DNA from: Desulfobulbaceae bacterium DB1
GTDB taxonomy: Bacteria > Desulfobacterota > Desulfobulbia > Desulfobulbales > SURF-16
NCBI GenBank assembly: GCA_001914235.1
Contig: MQUF01000003.1
Coordinates: forward strand, 124,001 to 188,000
Direction of reading: 5' to 3'
Length of the DNA stretch: 64,000 nucleotides
Positions within the stretch are counted from its first letter, which is position 1, and every line of letters starts with the position of its first letter. Below the pieces are notes generated by a model. It was given only the letters and a program-made list of their open reading frames with translations. It did not search any database and had not been told where the DNA came from. Position numbers and translations under genes: made by a program. Below are positions 15,975-25,651 of this stretch, piece after piece.

Positions 15975-17258
15975 ATGCCCATTGAAGCCGAAATAGCGGC
16001 CGCGCTTGAGCTGCAGCAACAAGGTCGGACCGAGGATGCCTTGTCCTGCTGCCTGCCCCTGCTGACACTTGACCTGGACGACTTCCGCGTCCATTTTCTG
16101 GTGGGAATGCTCTACCGGCAACTTGAAAAAAGCGCCCCCGCCATTTTCCATTTTTCAAAAGCCGTGGACCTTCAACCCGATCTGGCCAGCGCCCATTACA
16201 ACCTGGGCGTCCTCCACTATGCCGAGGGCCGGATGACGGAGGCGGCGGCGTCCTACCAGCGTGCGGCGCAACTCCTGCCCGACGACCCCGATATTTTTTT
16301 CAATCTGGCCCTCACCTTTAAAAGCCTGGGCCGTTACTGCGAGGCAAAAAGCTGCTATGAGCAGGTGCTCGCCGTCAATCCGGACGATATTGACGCCCAC
16401 TATAACCTCGGCGTGCTGCTGCGGGACATGCATGAAGCGGAAGAGGCGATCAGTTCTTTTGAAAAAGCGGCAGCACTTTCACCCGCCCATCTTCCTTCCC
16501 GCAAACACCTGGCTTCTCTTTTCCACCTGCTCGGCCACCGGGAAAAGGCCCTTGCCGCCTACCAGGCCATCCTGGCACTCGACCCGGACAATGAATCCGC
16601 CCTGCACATGGTCGCTGCCCTTGCCGGAGAAACACCTGAGGCCCCTCCTTTATCCTACGTCCGGGAACTTTTTGACCGGTTTTCCGAGCGCTATGACGAA
16701 ACAATGGCGGAAAAACTCGAATGCAGCATTGAAAAACAGCTGCGGGACATGCTCGACAGCCGCTGCGGCGACATTCGATTTGCACGGGGGCTGGACATGG
16801 GATGCGGTACCGGACTGTCCGGACTGGCCCTGAAAGAGCGGGTGCGCCATTTCACCGGCATTGACCTGTCAGCCGGCATGCTGCGCCAGGCCAGGGAAAA
16901 AGGGGCCTATGACGAGGTGGTTCAAGGCGACATCATCACCTTTTTAAAGAAAACGGATAAACTCTATGATTTTTTCCTGGCGGCGGACGTCTTTGTTTAC
17001 CTGGGCGACCTGAGACAGGTGTTCGATCTTGTCCGGCAAAAGGCCCATCCCGGCGCCTGCTTTGTTTTTTCCTCGGAGACCTGCGACGCAGGATTTCGCC
17101 TGCAGGAGTCAGGGCGCTATGCCCACGCGGAGAACTACGTCAGGGAGCTGGCGGCGCAATGCGGATTCCACTTTGATTGCTGCCGTCCGGCCAGGTTGCG
17201 CAAGGAAAAAGGTGAATGGATCAGGGGCAATCTCTATCTGTTGACGGTTGCATGCTGA
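15975..17258 (+). CDS. TPR-repeat / class I SAM-dependent methyltransferase fusion
   Basis: 427 residues. Residues 1-220 carry about five TPRs (for example ASAHYNLGVLHYAEGRMTEA, PDIFFNLALTFKSLGRYCEA, IDAHYNLGVLLRDMHEAEEA). From about 225 a methyltransferase domain follows: YVRELFDRFSERYDETM, then motif I LDMGCGTGLSGLAL and HFTGIDLSAGMLRQA. UbiE/BioC-like fold; substrate unknown. TPR-methyltransferase fusions commonly act on proteins or small carriers. The ATG follows AAGGAG. Confidence 0.85.
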   Translation: MPIEAEIAAALELQQQGRTEDALSCCLPLLTLDLDDFRVHFLVGMLYRQLEKSAPAIFHFSKAVDLQPDLASAHYNLGVLHYAEGRMTEAAASYQRAAQLLPDDPDIFFNLALTFKSLGRYCEAKSCYEQVLAVNPDDIDAHYNLGVLLRDMHEAEEAISSFEKAAALSPAHLPSRKHLASLFHLLGHREKALAAYQAILALDPDNESALHMVAALAGETPEAPPLSYVRELFDRFSERYDETMAEKLECSIEKQLRDMLDSRCGDIRFARGLDMGCGTGLSGLALKERVRHFTGIDLSAGMLRQAREKGAYDEVVQGDIITFLKKTDKLYDFFLAADVFVYLGDLRQVFDLVRQKAHPGACFVFSSETCDAGFRLQESGRYAHAENYVRELAAQCGFHFDCCRPARLRKEKGEWIRGNLYLLTVAC

Positions 17259-17315
17259 ATTGCAGGTTATCTGCCGCCATTATTACCTGTCAATTCTCAA
17301 TTTTCAATTGCTGCC

Positions 17316-19913
17316 CTATCGTTTGACCCGGCGAATAACCACCTTCTTTTTCGTACTGCCGCCCGTCGGCGTGCTTGCTTTTTTGCGGCGGACGAGAATT
17401 TTTTTCTTTTTCTCCGGCAACGATTCCTCGCCGGCCGCATCGTTCCCTCCCTTACTATCAAAGGGCTGGGAATAACTGCAGCCCGCCTTGGGGCAGCGCA
17501 GCACCGTGAGACCAGACGCGGTCTTTTTTTCCACCAGAAAGGGCGAACCGCAGCCGGGGCACTCGACCGCATAGGGTTTGGACCAGGCCATGAACTCACA
17601 GTTCTCCGCTGAACACACATAGAGCTTTTTACCGGTGGGCGTCCGCTTGGCCCCAACCGATTCCTTGCCGCAGACCGGGCAAAGCAGAGCACCCTCCTCC
17701 TCAGCCTGGGCAAAGGCTTCGGAATGACGGCAGGCGGGATAACCGGCGCAGGCCCAGTATTGCCCGAATCGATCGCTTTTCAACACCAGCTGCCGCCCGC
17801 AGGCAGGGCATGATTTTTCCCCTTTTTCTCCCGCGGCCACGGGCTCCATCACTCTTTGCCCGACCGCAGGGGCTTCGGTCGACGGCGCGGTGAACAACGA
17901 TTCGTGCTCCTCCGGCTCCAGCTCTTTCGTCTCGTCCGGCGGCCCGCCGACCGTCTCCATCTCCTCACCCGACTCCGGTGCAGGCAACACCTCGGACGCA
18001 ATGATGGCTGCCGCGGCGCTTTCCCCTTCCTCTTCCGGCTGCGCGTCAAGGTCGGACCGCTCTTTTTCCCCTGCCTCCGGAAGCGGTTCGCAAACGTCGG
18101 CATCCGCTGACAGGACCGGAGATCCCTTCTCCGGAACCTGTTCTTCAATCGCACCCTCTCCGAGTCCGGCTTCAGTCTGGCCGGAAAGCTTAATGATCTT
18201 TTTGGAACGCTGCTGCTGCAACGACACCGTCCTCGGCACCTGAACCTTGACCAGCGGCACGCCATGCATGACAAAATTCTGGTCAAACTGTTTCAAGGCA
18301 AAATCAAGCGGTTTGCGACCGCTTATGACCTCATTGACCGTCTGCTCAAAGTAAGCGGACAGATTGATTCCCTTCATGGCCGGGAAAGCGCGGTTCAAAA
18401 TGGCAACAACCTTGCCGCCGTTCTCCTCCAGGTGAAAAGAGCCGTTGGCATCAATGGCCAGATAGCCTTTATCGAGCATCTGCTGCATCATTATGACCAT
18501 TGATGTTTCGGCCGGCAGGGAAAAATCGCGCAGATCATCAAAAAGGGTTTCAAAGGTATAGTATTCCAGCGCCACGCTTGACGCCTGTTCCGGAATAACT
18601 TGCTCCACCCGGATTTGCCGGCCCTCCGCCAAATCCGCCAGCGGACTTTCCCGCAGCAGATTCGGATCATAGCCGCCCTGAAAAACCTGCAAAAAGCCTT
18701 TCTCATGCAGAATCGGGCCTCTGCCGTGGAAGAGGCAGCCGCCGCTGCCGCACTCCACCAGCAGATGAAGGCCGCGGGCAGCATCCATCTGGCCGGCCAG
18801 GGCGCGGCAACGGATCAACTCATAAAGATTTTTTTCCTGCTCGGAAAAAAAATCCGGCAACTCGCTGCCGGCAAGACCGGGCAGAAGAGGGAGAATCACC
18901 CTTCCCTCGACCCCGCGCGCCACCAGCTCCTCCTCCCCGTAGCAGGCGACCACTTCTAATCTGATCCGCGCCATGGTTCTCTCATGATCCATCGAAGAAC
19001 GGACAAAAGGGGTCGTCGTCAGGCCTGTATGCCTGCCGTTGATTTCCGCGCCGCCGTAAAACTTGTGCACGCTCCGAACTACCGCGGCAGGTCCCATGCC
19101 GAGCAGGGTGACGCCGTCATGCAGCAATTCCGCCAGGCTATAGGGCATGGGCGGTTCAATGACGAATTCCGTTTCCTCGATTTTTTTCACCAGGCAGGGC
19201 TGGTTCTCAAAAAGCGCCACCGCCTTTTTCGCCGCGGCGGCATCCCTGAAAAAGCCGTCGTCGGTAATTCCATAGGCCTCTTGCACATGTGCCGGGAAAT
19301 CACCCCTGGGACCGGACAAACGAACATTGATCCGCCATTTTGCCGGGCCGGCAAAAGAGGCAATTTCAGCCTGCCGATCTTCCAAAAGAAACAAAGACGT
19401 CAAAAAAGAAAAATTAAGCAAGATCCCGCCGGGACCGCTGGCGGTACCGAGCAGCCGATTGATATGCCGGATGAGACAACCGTTGAAAAGCGACCGAATA
19501 TACAGTGCGGCGGCCTTGCCGTCATCAACCGGTTCCACCATATGAAAAGAAGCGGCCAGCTCCTGTTCGGCAAAGCCGGAAACATGAATTCTACGAGCGG
19601 ACTTCCGTCCTTTGGTCGCGGCGAAAAGAAATTTCCCCACCACCCAGCTCCACAACTCCCCTCGTTCTTCGCCGTCCAGCGCGAGATAGATATCTTTCTG
19701 CAGATTGGTCAGCAGATTTTTGGCAAATTCCTTTGCGTCATCGGCCGGAGCAAACTGAAACCCGACCGTGCCGCTATAGAGCTTCGGTTCTTTCGGATTA
19801 TGAGTCACCTTCATCGGCATGGCGCGCAAAAGCAAGACATCATAGTCCCCGCCTGTTTGATCATGTAAGGATTTCGCCTTTGCTTCCGAATCAACAATCA
19901 CCAATGATGCCAT
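17316..19913 (-). CDS. Degenerate topoisomerase I homologue with zinc-ribbon C-terminus
   Basis: 865 residues from the ATG at 19913 (AGGAG upstream). The layout is that of type IA topoisomerase: Toprim-like start MASLVIVDSEAKAKS, core, then an acidic low-complexity linker (about 640-720) and three C4 zinc ribbons (CPACGRQL...C, CPVCGKES...C, CPGCGSPF...C), with a Lys/Arg-rich tail. Catalytic positions are changed. TopA Glu9 is Asp8 here; the DxDREGE motif reads DGEERGE (80-86); and the GLITYxRTDS active-site tyrosine is Thr301 in GLTTTPFVRSS. Strand cleavage is therefore not expected. A DNA- or RNA-binding role through the zinc ribbons is inferred. Confidence 0.8.
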   Translation of the reverse strand: MASLVIVDSEAKAKSLHDQTGGDYDVLLLRAMPMKVTHNPKEPKLYSGTVGFQFAPADDAKEFAKNLLTNLQKDIYLALDGEERGELWSWVVGKFLFAATKGRKSARRIHVSGFAEQELAASFHMVEPVDDGKAAALYIRSLFNGCLIRHINRLLGTASGPGGILLNFSFLTSLFLLEDRQAEIASFAGPAKWRINVRLSGPRGDFPAHVQEAYGITDDGFFRDAAAAKKAVALFENQPCLVKKIEETEFVIEPPMPYSLAELLHDGVTLLGMGPAAVVRSVHKFYGGAEINGRHTGLTTTPFVRSSMDHERTMARIRLEVVACYGEEELVARGVEGRVILPLLPGLAGSELPDFFSEQEKNLYELIRCRALAGQMDAARGLHLLVECGSGGCLFHGRGPILHEKGFLQVFQGGYDPNLLRESPLADLAEGRQIRVEQVIPEQASSVALEYYTFETLFDDLRDFSLPAETSMVIMMQQMLDKGYLAIDANGSFHLEENGGKVVAILNRAFPAMKGINLSAYFEQTVNEVISGRKPLDFALKQFDQNFVMHGVPLVKVQVPRTVSLQQQRSKKIIKLSGQTEAGLGEGAIEEQVPEKGSPVLSADADVCEPLPEAGEKERSDLDAQPEEEGESAAAAIIASEVLPAPESGEEMETVGGPPDETKELEPEEHESLFTAPSTEAPAVGQRVMEPVAAGEKGEKSCPACGRQLVLKSDRFGQYWACAGYPACRHSEAFAQAEEEGALLCPVCGKESVGAKRTPTGKKLYVCSAENCEFMAWSKPYAVECPGCGSPFLVEKKTASGLTVLRCPKAGCSYSQPFDSKGGNDAAGEESLPEKKKKILVRRKKASTPTGGSTKKKVVIRRVKR

Positions 19914-19960
19914 GCACGCTTCTCCTGCTTGAGAAAAGAATAATAACAAGTACGAATTGT

Positions 19961-19989
19961 ATTGTAGCGATTGAATTGCAAAAAAGCAA
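19961..19989 (-). promoter_or_regulatory. Promoter of the topoisomerase-like gene
   Basis: Minus-strand TTGCTT (19989-19984), 17 bases, TACAAT (19966-19961), about 48 bases before the ATG. Confidence 0.6.
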
Positions 19990-20087
19990 AATATAGATTT
20001 TTTCCGTTCCCTTCTGTATTCTGAAAAAAAAGAGGTAGTTACAACCACCAGCCAATTTTCAGCCAAGACACGGCGCAGAGAACAGAC

Positions 20088-22244
20088 ATGGCATTTCTCA
20101 CCCTAAGCGGCATCGATGAAGCCATTTCCCAGCTTAATATCAACCCTGACACCCTTAAAGGGCGTCTCATCGAACTGATTCGTTCCCATTTCACTGATGA
20201 TGAAAGCCTGCAGACACGAGAATCCATTGACCCGGCGGAAATCATTCACGCTTTATGGGAAACAGTGGATCCGGAACAGATCCGGCAAAAAAAGAAAAAT
20301 CTCTCCAGCCTCAAATCCGCGCTCAACAAAACACTGAAAGAGCTTGCCCTGGAAGGAAAAAACCCGGAAGGAATCATTCTCAACCGGGACAACATCTTTG
20401 CCATCTCAGATGAACACAAGGATTCGATCCTGCAGCAACTCGGCCTCAGCAGGTCAATGACGACGCAGGACCTGGTTGCGGCATTCCGTGAACTCCTGAC
20501 CCACGCCCTGCAGACGGAAAATCCACGGGAGACGGCCGCCCAGCTTTTGCATGAGCTGGATATAACCAAAAAGATGGTCGCACAAACCGCGGGACTGACG
20601 GAACAGGGCGCAGGAACAGGAGCCGGAGAAAGAAACGATGGCGTCGAGGCATCTTCGAACACACAGGAACCGATTGAAATTGAAGAGGTGGAAATCGGCG
20701 AAGACGAAGATTTCGAAATACGAGAAGAATTTATTACAGAAACGGCTGATGCGATCACCGGCACCACGAACGAACATACAGCGGAGGAGGTATCGCAGAC
20801 TATCATTTCCGACGAGGAAGAAGTTGCCGAAGCTGAAATCCTGGAAGACGACGAAACGGAAATTATCGAACTGGACCAGGAGGTCATACTTGAGGAGACC
20901 GACCAGGAAACAGGAACAGCGGACGGCGGCATACCCGAAGCTGAAACTCTGGAGGACGACGAGGAAACCGAGATTGTCGAGCTGGACCAGGAGGTCATCC
21001 TTGAAGAAACCGGCCAGGAATCAGGCGCGCAGGACGGCGACATACCCGAAGCCGAAACCCTGGAGGACGACGAGGAAACCGAGATTGTCGAGCTGGACCA
21101 GGAGGTTATCCTTGAAGAAACCGACGACGAAACAGGCGCGCCGGGCGGCGACATACCCGAAGCCGAAACCCTGGAGGACGACGAGGAAACCGAGATTGTC
21201 GAGCTGGACCAGGAGGTCATCCTTGAAGAGACCGACCAGGATTCAGGCGCGCCGGGCGGGGATTTGGACGCGGCCGGAGGAGAATTCACAGCAACGGAAA
21301 AGGGCTCAGATGGCCACGGAGGAGAAGGAGAGACTGCGCAGCAGTCCCGCGAGACTGGGCACCCGCTTGACTTGAGCCATTACATCGATGCGGATGAGGC
21401 TCTGGCCGCCCCACCAGACACCCTGGCGGAATCACACGATGAGTATATCGCCCAGATCCTTGAGCGCTTCATGCCCAAGTTTATCAAGATACCGGCAGGC
21501 CATTACATCATCGGCGCTCCCCATCCCAACCCCAATGAGCGAGCCGCGGACAAAGTACGGCTTGCCGGTTTTTACATCAGTCAGCTGCCGGTTACCAATG
21601 ACCTCTTTGATTTCTTTGTCCGCGAGACCGGCTATGAAACGGATGCGGAACGGGCCGGATTCGGCAATGTCTGCAGCGGCCGCATCACCAGCCGTACCGA
21701 CCCTGAAACCGGCCGTCATGTTGTGGCCATCAGTCGCGGTTCGTCCTCGCAAAGGGTGCAGGGCGCCAATTGGCGGCATCCGGCCGGACCGAACAGCTCA
21801 CTGGAAAACAAGGCGAATCATCCCGTGGTGCAGGTCAGCCGCCGGGACGCCCTGGCCTTTGCCTCCTGGGCGGGGAAAAGACTGCCCACGGAAGATGAAT
21901 GGGAAGCTGCCGCACGCGGCACGGAGGGGCTGCTTTTCCCTTGGGGAAACGAATGGCGAAACGGCATGGCAAACATCGAATCTTCTCTTGTCGGCGACAC
22001 GACACCGGTCATCCGCCACGGCAAACAGTCAATGAGTCCCTTTGGGCTTTACGATCTGCTGGGCAACATCTTTGAGTGGACGGCAACGCTCCATCATCCT
22101 GCCGCATCGGGGCCTGGATCGACGTCCCCCATTTATATTCTCAAGGGAGGATGCTGGACATCAAAGGAGGGCATCACCTGCGCCGCACGGCTGCTGGAAA
22201 GAGATACCTGGTCCAATATTATCGGCTTCCGTTGCGCGGTATAA
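20088..22244 (+). CDS. Formylglycine-generating-enzyme (SUMF1)-domain protein with acidic repeats
   Basis: 718 residues. Residues 1-180 are helical and unrecognised. About 190-440 is extremely acidic and includes tandem 37-residue repeats. From about 460 lies an FGE/SUMF1-type domain: FIKIPAGHYIIG, FYISQLPVTNDLFDFFVRET, HPVVQVSRRDALAFASWAGK, RLPTEDEWEAAARGTEGLLF, PFGLYDLLGNIFEWTA and terminal GFRCAV. The fold is shared by formylglycine-generating enzymes and many non-enzymatic binding proteins; without a clear CxxxxC active site I would not claim sulfatase activation. No signal peptide. Divergent from the topoisomerase-like gene. Confidence 0.8.
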   Translation: MAFLTLSGIDEAISQLNINPDTLKGRLIELIRSHFTDDESLQTRESIDPAEIIHALWETVDPEQIRQKKKNLSSLKSALNKTLKELALEGKNPEGIILNRDNIFAISDEHKDSILQQLGLSRSMTTQDLVAAFRELLTHALQTENPRETAAQLLHELDITKKMVAQTAGLTEQGAGTGAGERNDGVEASSNTQEPIEIEEVEIGEDEDFEIREEFITETADAITGTTNEHTAEEVSQTIISDEEEVAEAEILEDDETEIIELDQEVILEETDQETGTADGGIPEAETLEDDEETEIVELDQEVILEETGQESGAQDGDIPEAETLEDDEETEIVELDQEVILEETDDETGAPGGDIPEAETLEDDEETEIVELDQEVILEETDQDSGAPGGDLDAAGGEFTATEKGSDGHGGEGETAQQSRETGHPLDLSHYIDADEALAAPPDTLAESHDEYIAQILERFMPKFIKIPAGHYIIGAPHPNPNERAADKVRLAGFYISQLPVTNDLFDFFVRETGYETDAERAGFGNVCSGRITSRTDPETGRHVVAISRGSSSQRVQGANWRHPAGPNSSLENKANHPVVQVSRRDALAFASWAGKRLPTEDEWEAAARGTEGLLFPWGNEWRNGMANIESSLVGDTTPVIRHGKQSMSPFGLYDLLGNIFEWTATLHHPAASGPGSTSPIYILKGGCWTSKEGITCAARLLERDTWSNIIGFRCAV
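20828..21263 (+). repeat. In-frame 111-bp tandem repeats encoding acidic 37-residue units
   Basis: Three near-identical units begin at 20930, 21041 and 21152 (each starting CATACCCGAAGC), preceded by one diverged unit from about 20828. Each encodes EAETLEDDEETEIVELDQEV then ILEET. The period is exactly 111 bases and keeps the frame. Confidence 0.92.
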
Positions 22245-22300
22245 GGCCGCTCACCACTGACACAAATCGTATCATTGCCGGATGCTCGCGTGACGATCAA

Positions 22301-23395
22301 TCATGACGACAATGCCGCATCAATCAATTCATCCGGCACATCATCGGTTATTGTAACTTTGCCTATGCAGGTGGGCAGGACAAAAAAAGGTTTGCCGGAT
22401 ACCGACTTTTTATCTGTTTTCAAAAACGATTTCATCAATTCCTTATCCAGCCCGCCGGGAATCGCCACCGGCAGTCGAAAGCCCGCAAGCAGCGCGCGGA
22501 TTTCATCAGCCTCCTCCCGGGAAAGCAGCGATTTGGCCACGGCAAGCTTATTGACCGCCACCATTCCCATTGCCACCGCCATGCCGTGGGCAATGGTGAA
22601 ATCAGACGCCGCCTCAACGGCATGACCAAGAGTGTGACCGTAATTCAGGATGCGCCGCAGATCCGCTTCCTTTTCATCAGCCGCAACCACGGCTGCCTTA
22701 ATGGCGCAGCAGCGCATGATCACCTCTTCGAGAACCGGCAGGTCAAGGGCAAGAATGCGATCCCGATGGCGATCCAGGTAATGAAAAAAATCCCTGTCAT
22801 AAATGACACCGTACTTAATCACCTCGGCCAGACCGTTCAACAGCTCTTCAAAGGGCAGGCTGCGCAGCACACGGCTGTCGACATAAACCGCTTTCGGCTG
22901 GTAAAACGCACCCACCAGGTTTTTTCCCTCAGGAATATCAACCCCGGTTTTCCCACCCACCGAGCTGTCCACTTGGGACAGCAAGGTAGTGGGCACCTGG
23001 ACAAAGGCAATACCACGCATATAAATCGCGGCGACAAACCCGGTTATGTCGCCGGTGACCCCGCCGCCGAGGGCGATGAGACAATCCTTGCGATCGACGC
23101 CCATACGGGCCAGGGAACTGGTGAGCATGGTAATGGTGGCAAGATTCTTGTTGGCCTCGCCGTGGGGAAATGTGACGATATCGCATGCCAACCCAGGCGC
23201 CCGCAGGGAATGAAGCAGTTTTTCGCCATACAGTTTCCCCACCCGGTCATCGGTGATGACCACATATCGTTTGCCGCAAGGCCGATGCCGGAGAAAGTGG
23301 CCGATTTCCTCCAGCAATCCCTCTTTCACCGTAATCGGATACGATCTGTCGCCCAACCCCACATCTATTTTTTTTATTTTTGATTCATTACTCAT
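22301..23395 (-). CDS. aroB: 3-dehydroquinate synthase
   Basis: 364 residues, normal length. It converts DAHP to 3-dehydroquinate, step two of the shikimate pathway, using NAD and a divalent metal. Motifs: GGGVTGDITGFVAAIYMRGI, PTTLLSQVDSSVGGKTGVD, and metal-binding NYGHTLGHAVEAAS. It converges on the FGE-like gene and is divergent from the winged-helix gene. No other aro gene is in view. Confidence 0.96.
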   Translation of the reverse strand: MSNESKIKKIDVGLGDRSYPITVKEGLLEEIGHFLRHRPCGKRYVVITDDRVGKLYGEKLLHSLRAPGLACDIVTFPHGEANKNLATITMLTSSLARMGVDRKDCLIALGGGVTGDITGFVAAIYMRGIAFVQVPTTLLSQVDSSVGGKTGVDIPEGKNLVGAFYQPKAVYVDSRVLRSLPFEELLNGLAEVIKYGVIYDRDFFHYLDRHRDRILALDLPVLEEVIMRCCAIKAAVVAADEKEADLRRILNYGHTLGHAVEAASDFTIAHGMAVAMGMVAVNKLAVAKSLLSREEADEIRALLAGFRLPVAIPGGLDKELMKSFLKTDKKSVSGKPFFVLPTCIGKVTITDDVPDELIDAALSS

Positions 23396-23444
23396 TTCTT
23401 TTCGACTCCGGAATACATTCTACAGGCTGATATGGTAAGTTTGC

Positions 23445-23472
23445 TTGACAAGTGAAACAGGTCCAATAGACT
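23445..23472 (+). promoter_or_regulatory. Probable sigma-70 promoter of the winged-helix gene
   Basis: TTGACA (23445-23450), 16 bases, TAGACT (23467-23472), about 50 bases before the ATG. Confidence 0.5.
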
Positions 23473-23524
23473 ATTACAAGAGAAACGATACGGATCTGAT
23501 ATTTTTTTCGCATGAGGAGGCACC

Positions 23525-23947
23525 ATGAGCGCATCAAAGGAAGCAGAAAAGAAAAAAACCGACGACAATCAGTTAACCAAGGCAGGACGGGAGGTGGGCA
23601 AGGCTCTGGCCCGCTCCTCGTTTCAGGCGGAACAAACCGGCAGAAAAATAAAGAAAAAGGTCGGAGAAACAGTTTCCCGCATGACGGGGAAAGCTACAAA
23701 AATCAAATCCCCCTTTACCGAAAAAGGCGGCATTGCCGTTACTGAAACCATGGGTTTTTTGGCAGGAGAAATCTTTGATTACCTCTGCCAAAAAGGAGAA
23801 ATGGGGACAGAGCAACTTGTTCATACCATTATGCACCGGCAGAACTCCAGTGCCATGGTTTACTGCGCCATCGGCTGGCTGGCGCGGGAGGGAAAAATCA
23901 CCTTTTCATCGGATGGGTCTCTCATTTCCCTTTCCGAAGAATGTTGA
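23525..23947 (+). CDS. Winged-helix (DUF2582-like) protein with basic N-terminus
   Basis: 140 residues, GAGGAGG before the ATG. The first 65 residues are Lys-rich and probably unstructured; the C-terminal part (ETMGFLAGEIFDYLCQKGEM, then ALVY/AIGWLAREGKITF-type helix and wing) resembles the DUF2582 winged-helix domain. Probably nucleic-acid-associated; no target is known. It ends at a terminator shared with sat. Confidence 0.7.
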   Translation: MSASKEAEKKKTDDNQLTKAGREVGKALARSSFQAEQTGRKIKKKVGETVSRMTGKATKIKSPFTEKGGIAVTETMGFLAGEIFDYLCQKGEMGTEQLVHTIMHRQNSSAMVYCAIGWLAREGKITFSSDGSLISLSEEC

Positions 23948-24061
23948 AATAATTCGCATAAAAAGACCATCCCACAAGAAAAAGGAAGAGGAAATCACCA
24001 TTCATCTTCATCTTGGAACTCGATGCACATTCCTTTGTCATTTCCCGAGAGAGCCAAACAC

Positions 24062-24097
24062 AAAAAAAAAGGAGACGCCGAGAGGCGTCTCCTTTTT
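24062..24097. terminator. Bidirectional terminator between the winged-helix gene and sat
   Basis: GGAGACGCC-GAGA-GGCGTCTCC (24071-24092) is flanked by nine A residues and five T residues, serving both convergent genes. Confidence 0.95.
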
Positions 24098-24126
24098 AAT
24101 GTCGGAATCAGGAATAAACTTCCGAA

Positions 24127-25404
24127 TTACATTGCCGATCCTGATGCAGCACCCTGCATTTTGACGGCAACTTTCTCGGTGAGGCCTTCATAGTACTCGC
24201 GCAGAATAACCAGAACTTCCTCACGGCCGAAATGATCCGGAATAACAGCGCCCTCGGAAAGAGCCTTCCGCAGCTTGGTACCGGAAAGGATAACACGATT
24301 TGACTTGTCATGCGGACAGGTGCGCAGAGAGGCCATGCCGTCGCACTTGGAGCAGTAGAAGGTCCAGTCGATCTTCATCGGGCGGCACAGCAGATCTTTG
24401 CTTGCATCACCGGTGGTGGGGATCTTGTCGAAGATTGTCTGCGCTTCGAACAGACCGTAGAAATCGCCGACGCCTGCATGGTCACGACCGATCAGCATGT
24501 TGTTGACGCCGTAGTTCTGGCGGAAGGTGGCATGCAGCAGACCTTCACGGGGACCAGCATAACGCATGTCCAGCGGATAACCGGCCTGGATGACGTTGTC
24601 TTTTACAAAGTGATGCTCAACCAGGGTGTCGATTGCCTTGACGCGCACGTTGGCAGGAATGTCACCGGGTTTCAGGTTGCCGATCAATGAGTGGATCAAA
24701 ACGCCGTCACATACTTCGATGGCGATCTTGGCCAGGAACTCATGGGAACGATGCATGGGGTTACGAAGCTGCAGAGCGGCAACATTTGCCCAGCCTCTTT
24801 CCTCGAACATGGCGCGGGTCTCGGCCGGGGTCAGGTAAACACCTTTGTACTCGGCGGGGTACTCGCCCTCGGACAGAACTTTCACCGGGCCGGCAATGTT
24901 GACGGGCTTCTGGGCCATAACCATCTGAACGCCTGGATGATCTTCCATGGCAACTTTCCAGAATTTGTCATCGGCACTGTCGTCGCCTTCGCCCTTGAAT
25001 ACTTTCTCACATTCCCATTTCTTGTCGGCGTCGGTCATCTCGAATTTTTCGGTGACCTTCATGGTGGCCATCAGCTCGCCCTTGCAAACAAGTGCGATTT
25101 CCTCGCCGGCAGAGATGGCGTTTGCCTCGTCCTTGGAAATATCAAGGGTAATCGGCACGGGCCAGAAGGTACCGTCCGCCATCTGGAAATTCTCGCAAAC
25201 GCCTTTCCAGTCGGCTTTGGTCATGAAGCCGCTCAGCGGACTGAAACCGCCGATACCCATCATGATCAGGTCGCCTTTGGCGCGGGCGCTAACCTCGATT
25301 TTTTTCATACCGGCAGCTCTGTCCTTCTCTGCCTGCCGCTCGCTGCCATGCAATAATGCACAAACAAGACCTTTCCCGCCATGAGGCGCAACTAATTTTG
25401 CCAT
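24127..25404 (-). CDS. sat: Sulfate adenylyltransferase (ATP sulfurylase)
   Basis: 425 residues, the homo-oligomeric Sat/Met3-type of sulfate reducers. It activates sulfate with ATP to adenosine 5'-phosphosulfate (APS), the first step of sulfate respiration. Motifs: [16 protein letters not shown] (QxRNPxHxxH), [34 protein letters not shown] and a CSKC pair. Shine-Dalgarno AAGGAGA. Strong promoter at 25487-25515 and a terminator downstream, so monocistronic; aprAB and qmoABC are not in the window. Confidence 0.97.
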   Translation of the reverse strand: MAKLVAPHGGKGLVCALLHGSERQAEKDRAAGMKKIEVSARAKGDLIMMGIGGFSPLSGFMTKADWKGVCENFQMADGTFWPVPITLDISKDEANAISAGEEIALVCKGELMATMKVTEKFEMTDADKKWECEKVFKGEGDDSADDKFWKVAMEDHPGVQMVMAQKPVNIAGPVKVLSEGEYPAEYKGVYLTPAETRAMFEERGWANVAALQLRNPMHRSHEFLAKIAIEVCDGVLIHSLIGNLKPGDIPANVRVKAIDTLVEHHFVKDNVIQAGYPLDMRYAGPREGLLHATFRQNYGVNNMLIGRDHAGVGDFYGLFEAQTIFDKIPTTGDASKDLLCRPMKIDWTFYCSKCDGMASLRTCPHDKSNRVILSGTKLRKALSEGAVIPDHFGREEVLVILREYYEGLTEKVAVKMQGAASGSAM

Positions 25405-25486
25405 TTGATTCCGTCTCCTTTAATGATAGTTAAAGTCAGATATGTCCTCTAACAGAAATGAACCCTTATTCATTTTTAGACACATT

Positions 25487-25515
25487 TATATAAAATGGGA
25501 CTGTTTGGTTGTCAA
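25487..25515 (-). promoter_or_regulatory. Strong sigma-70 promoter of sat
   Basis: Minus-strand TTGACA (25515-25510), exactly 17 bases, TATATA (25492-25487), giving a leader of about 75 bases. Confidence 0.85.
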
Positions 25516-25651
25516 GAAAAAAAAGGGGATAAAACGGATTAGACAAAAGAGACGGCTTCAGGAGAAACGGCGGGAAATGAACGTACGCCTAGTGATGGAA
25601 GAAGAAATAGCTCTTCTTCACGGACTGAAAATAAAAAAGAACACGAATCAT

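Noticed and set aside
20828-21263. Regular 111-bp repeats as a possible CRISPR array
   Set aside because: Units are contiguous, in frame and protein-coding, without spacers.
25598-25619. 8-bp stem GAAGAAGA/TCTTCTTC downstream of flaG
   Set aside because: Low-GC stem with no T-run; too weak to call a terminator.
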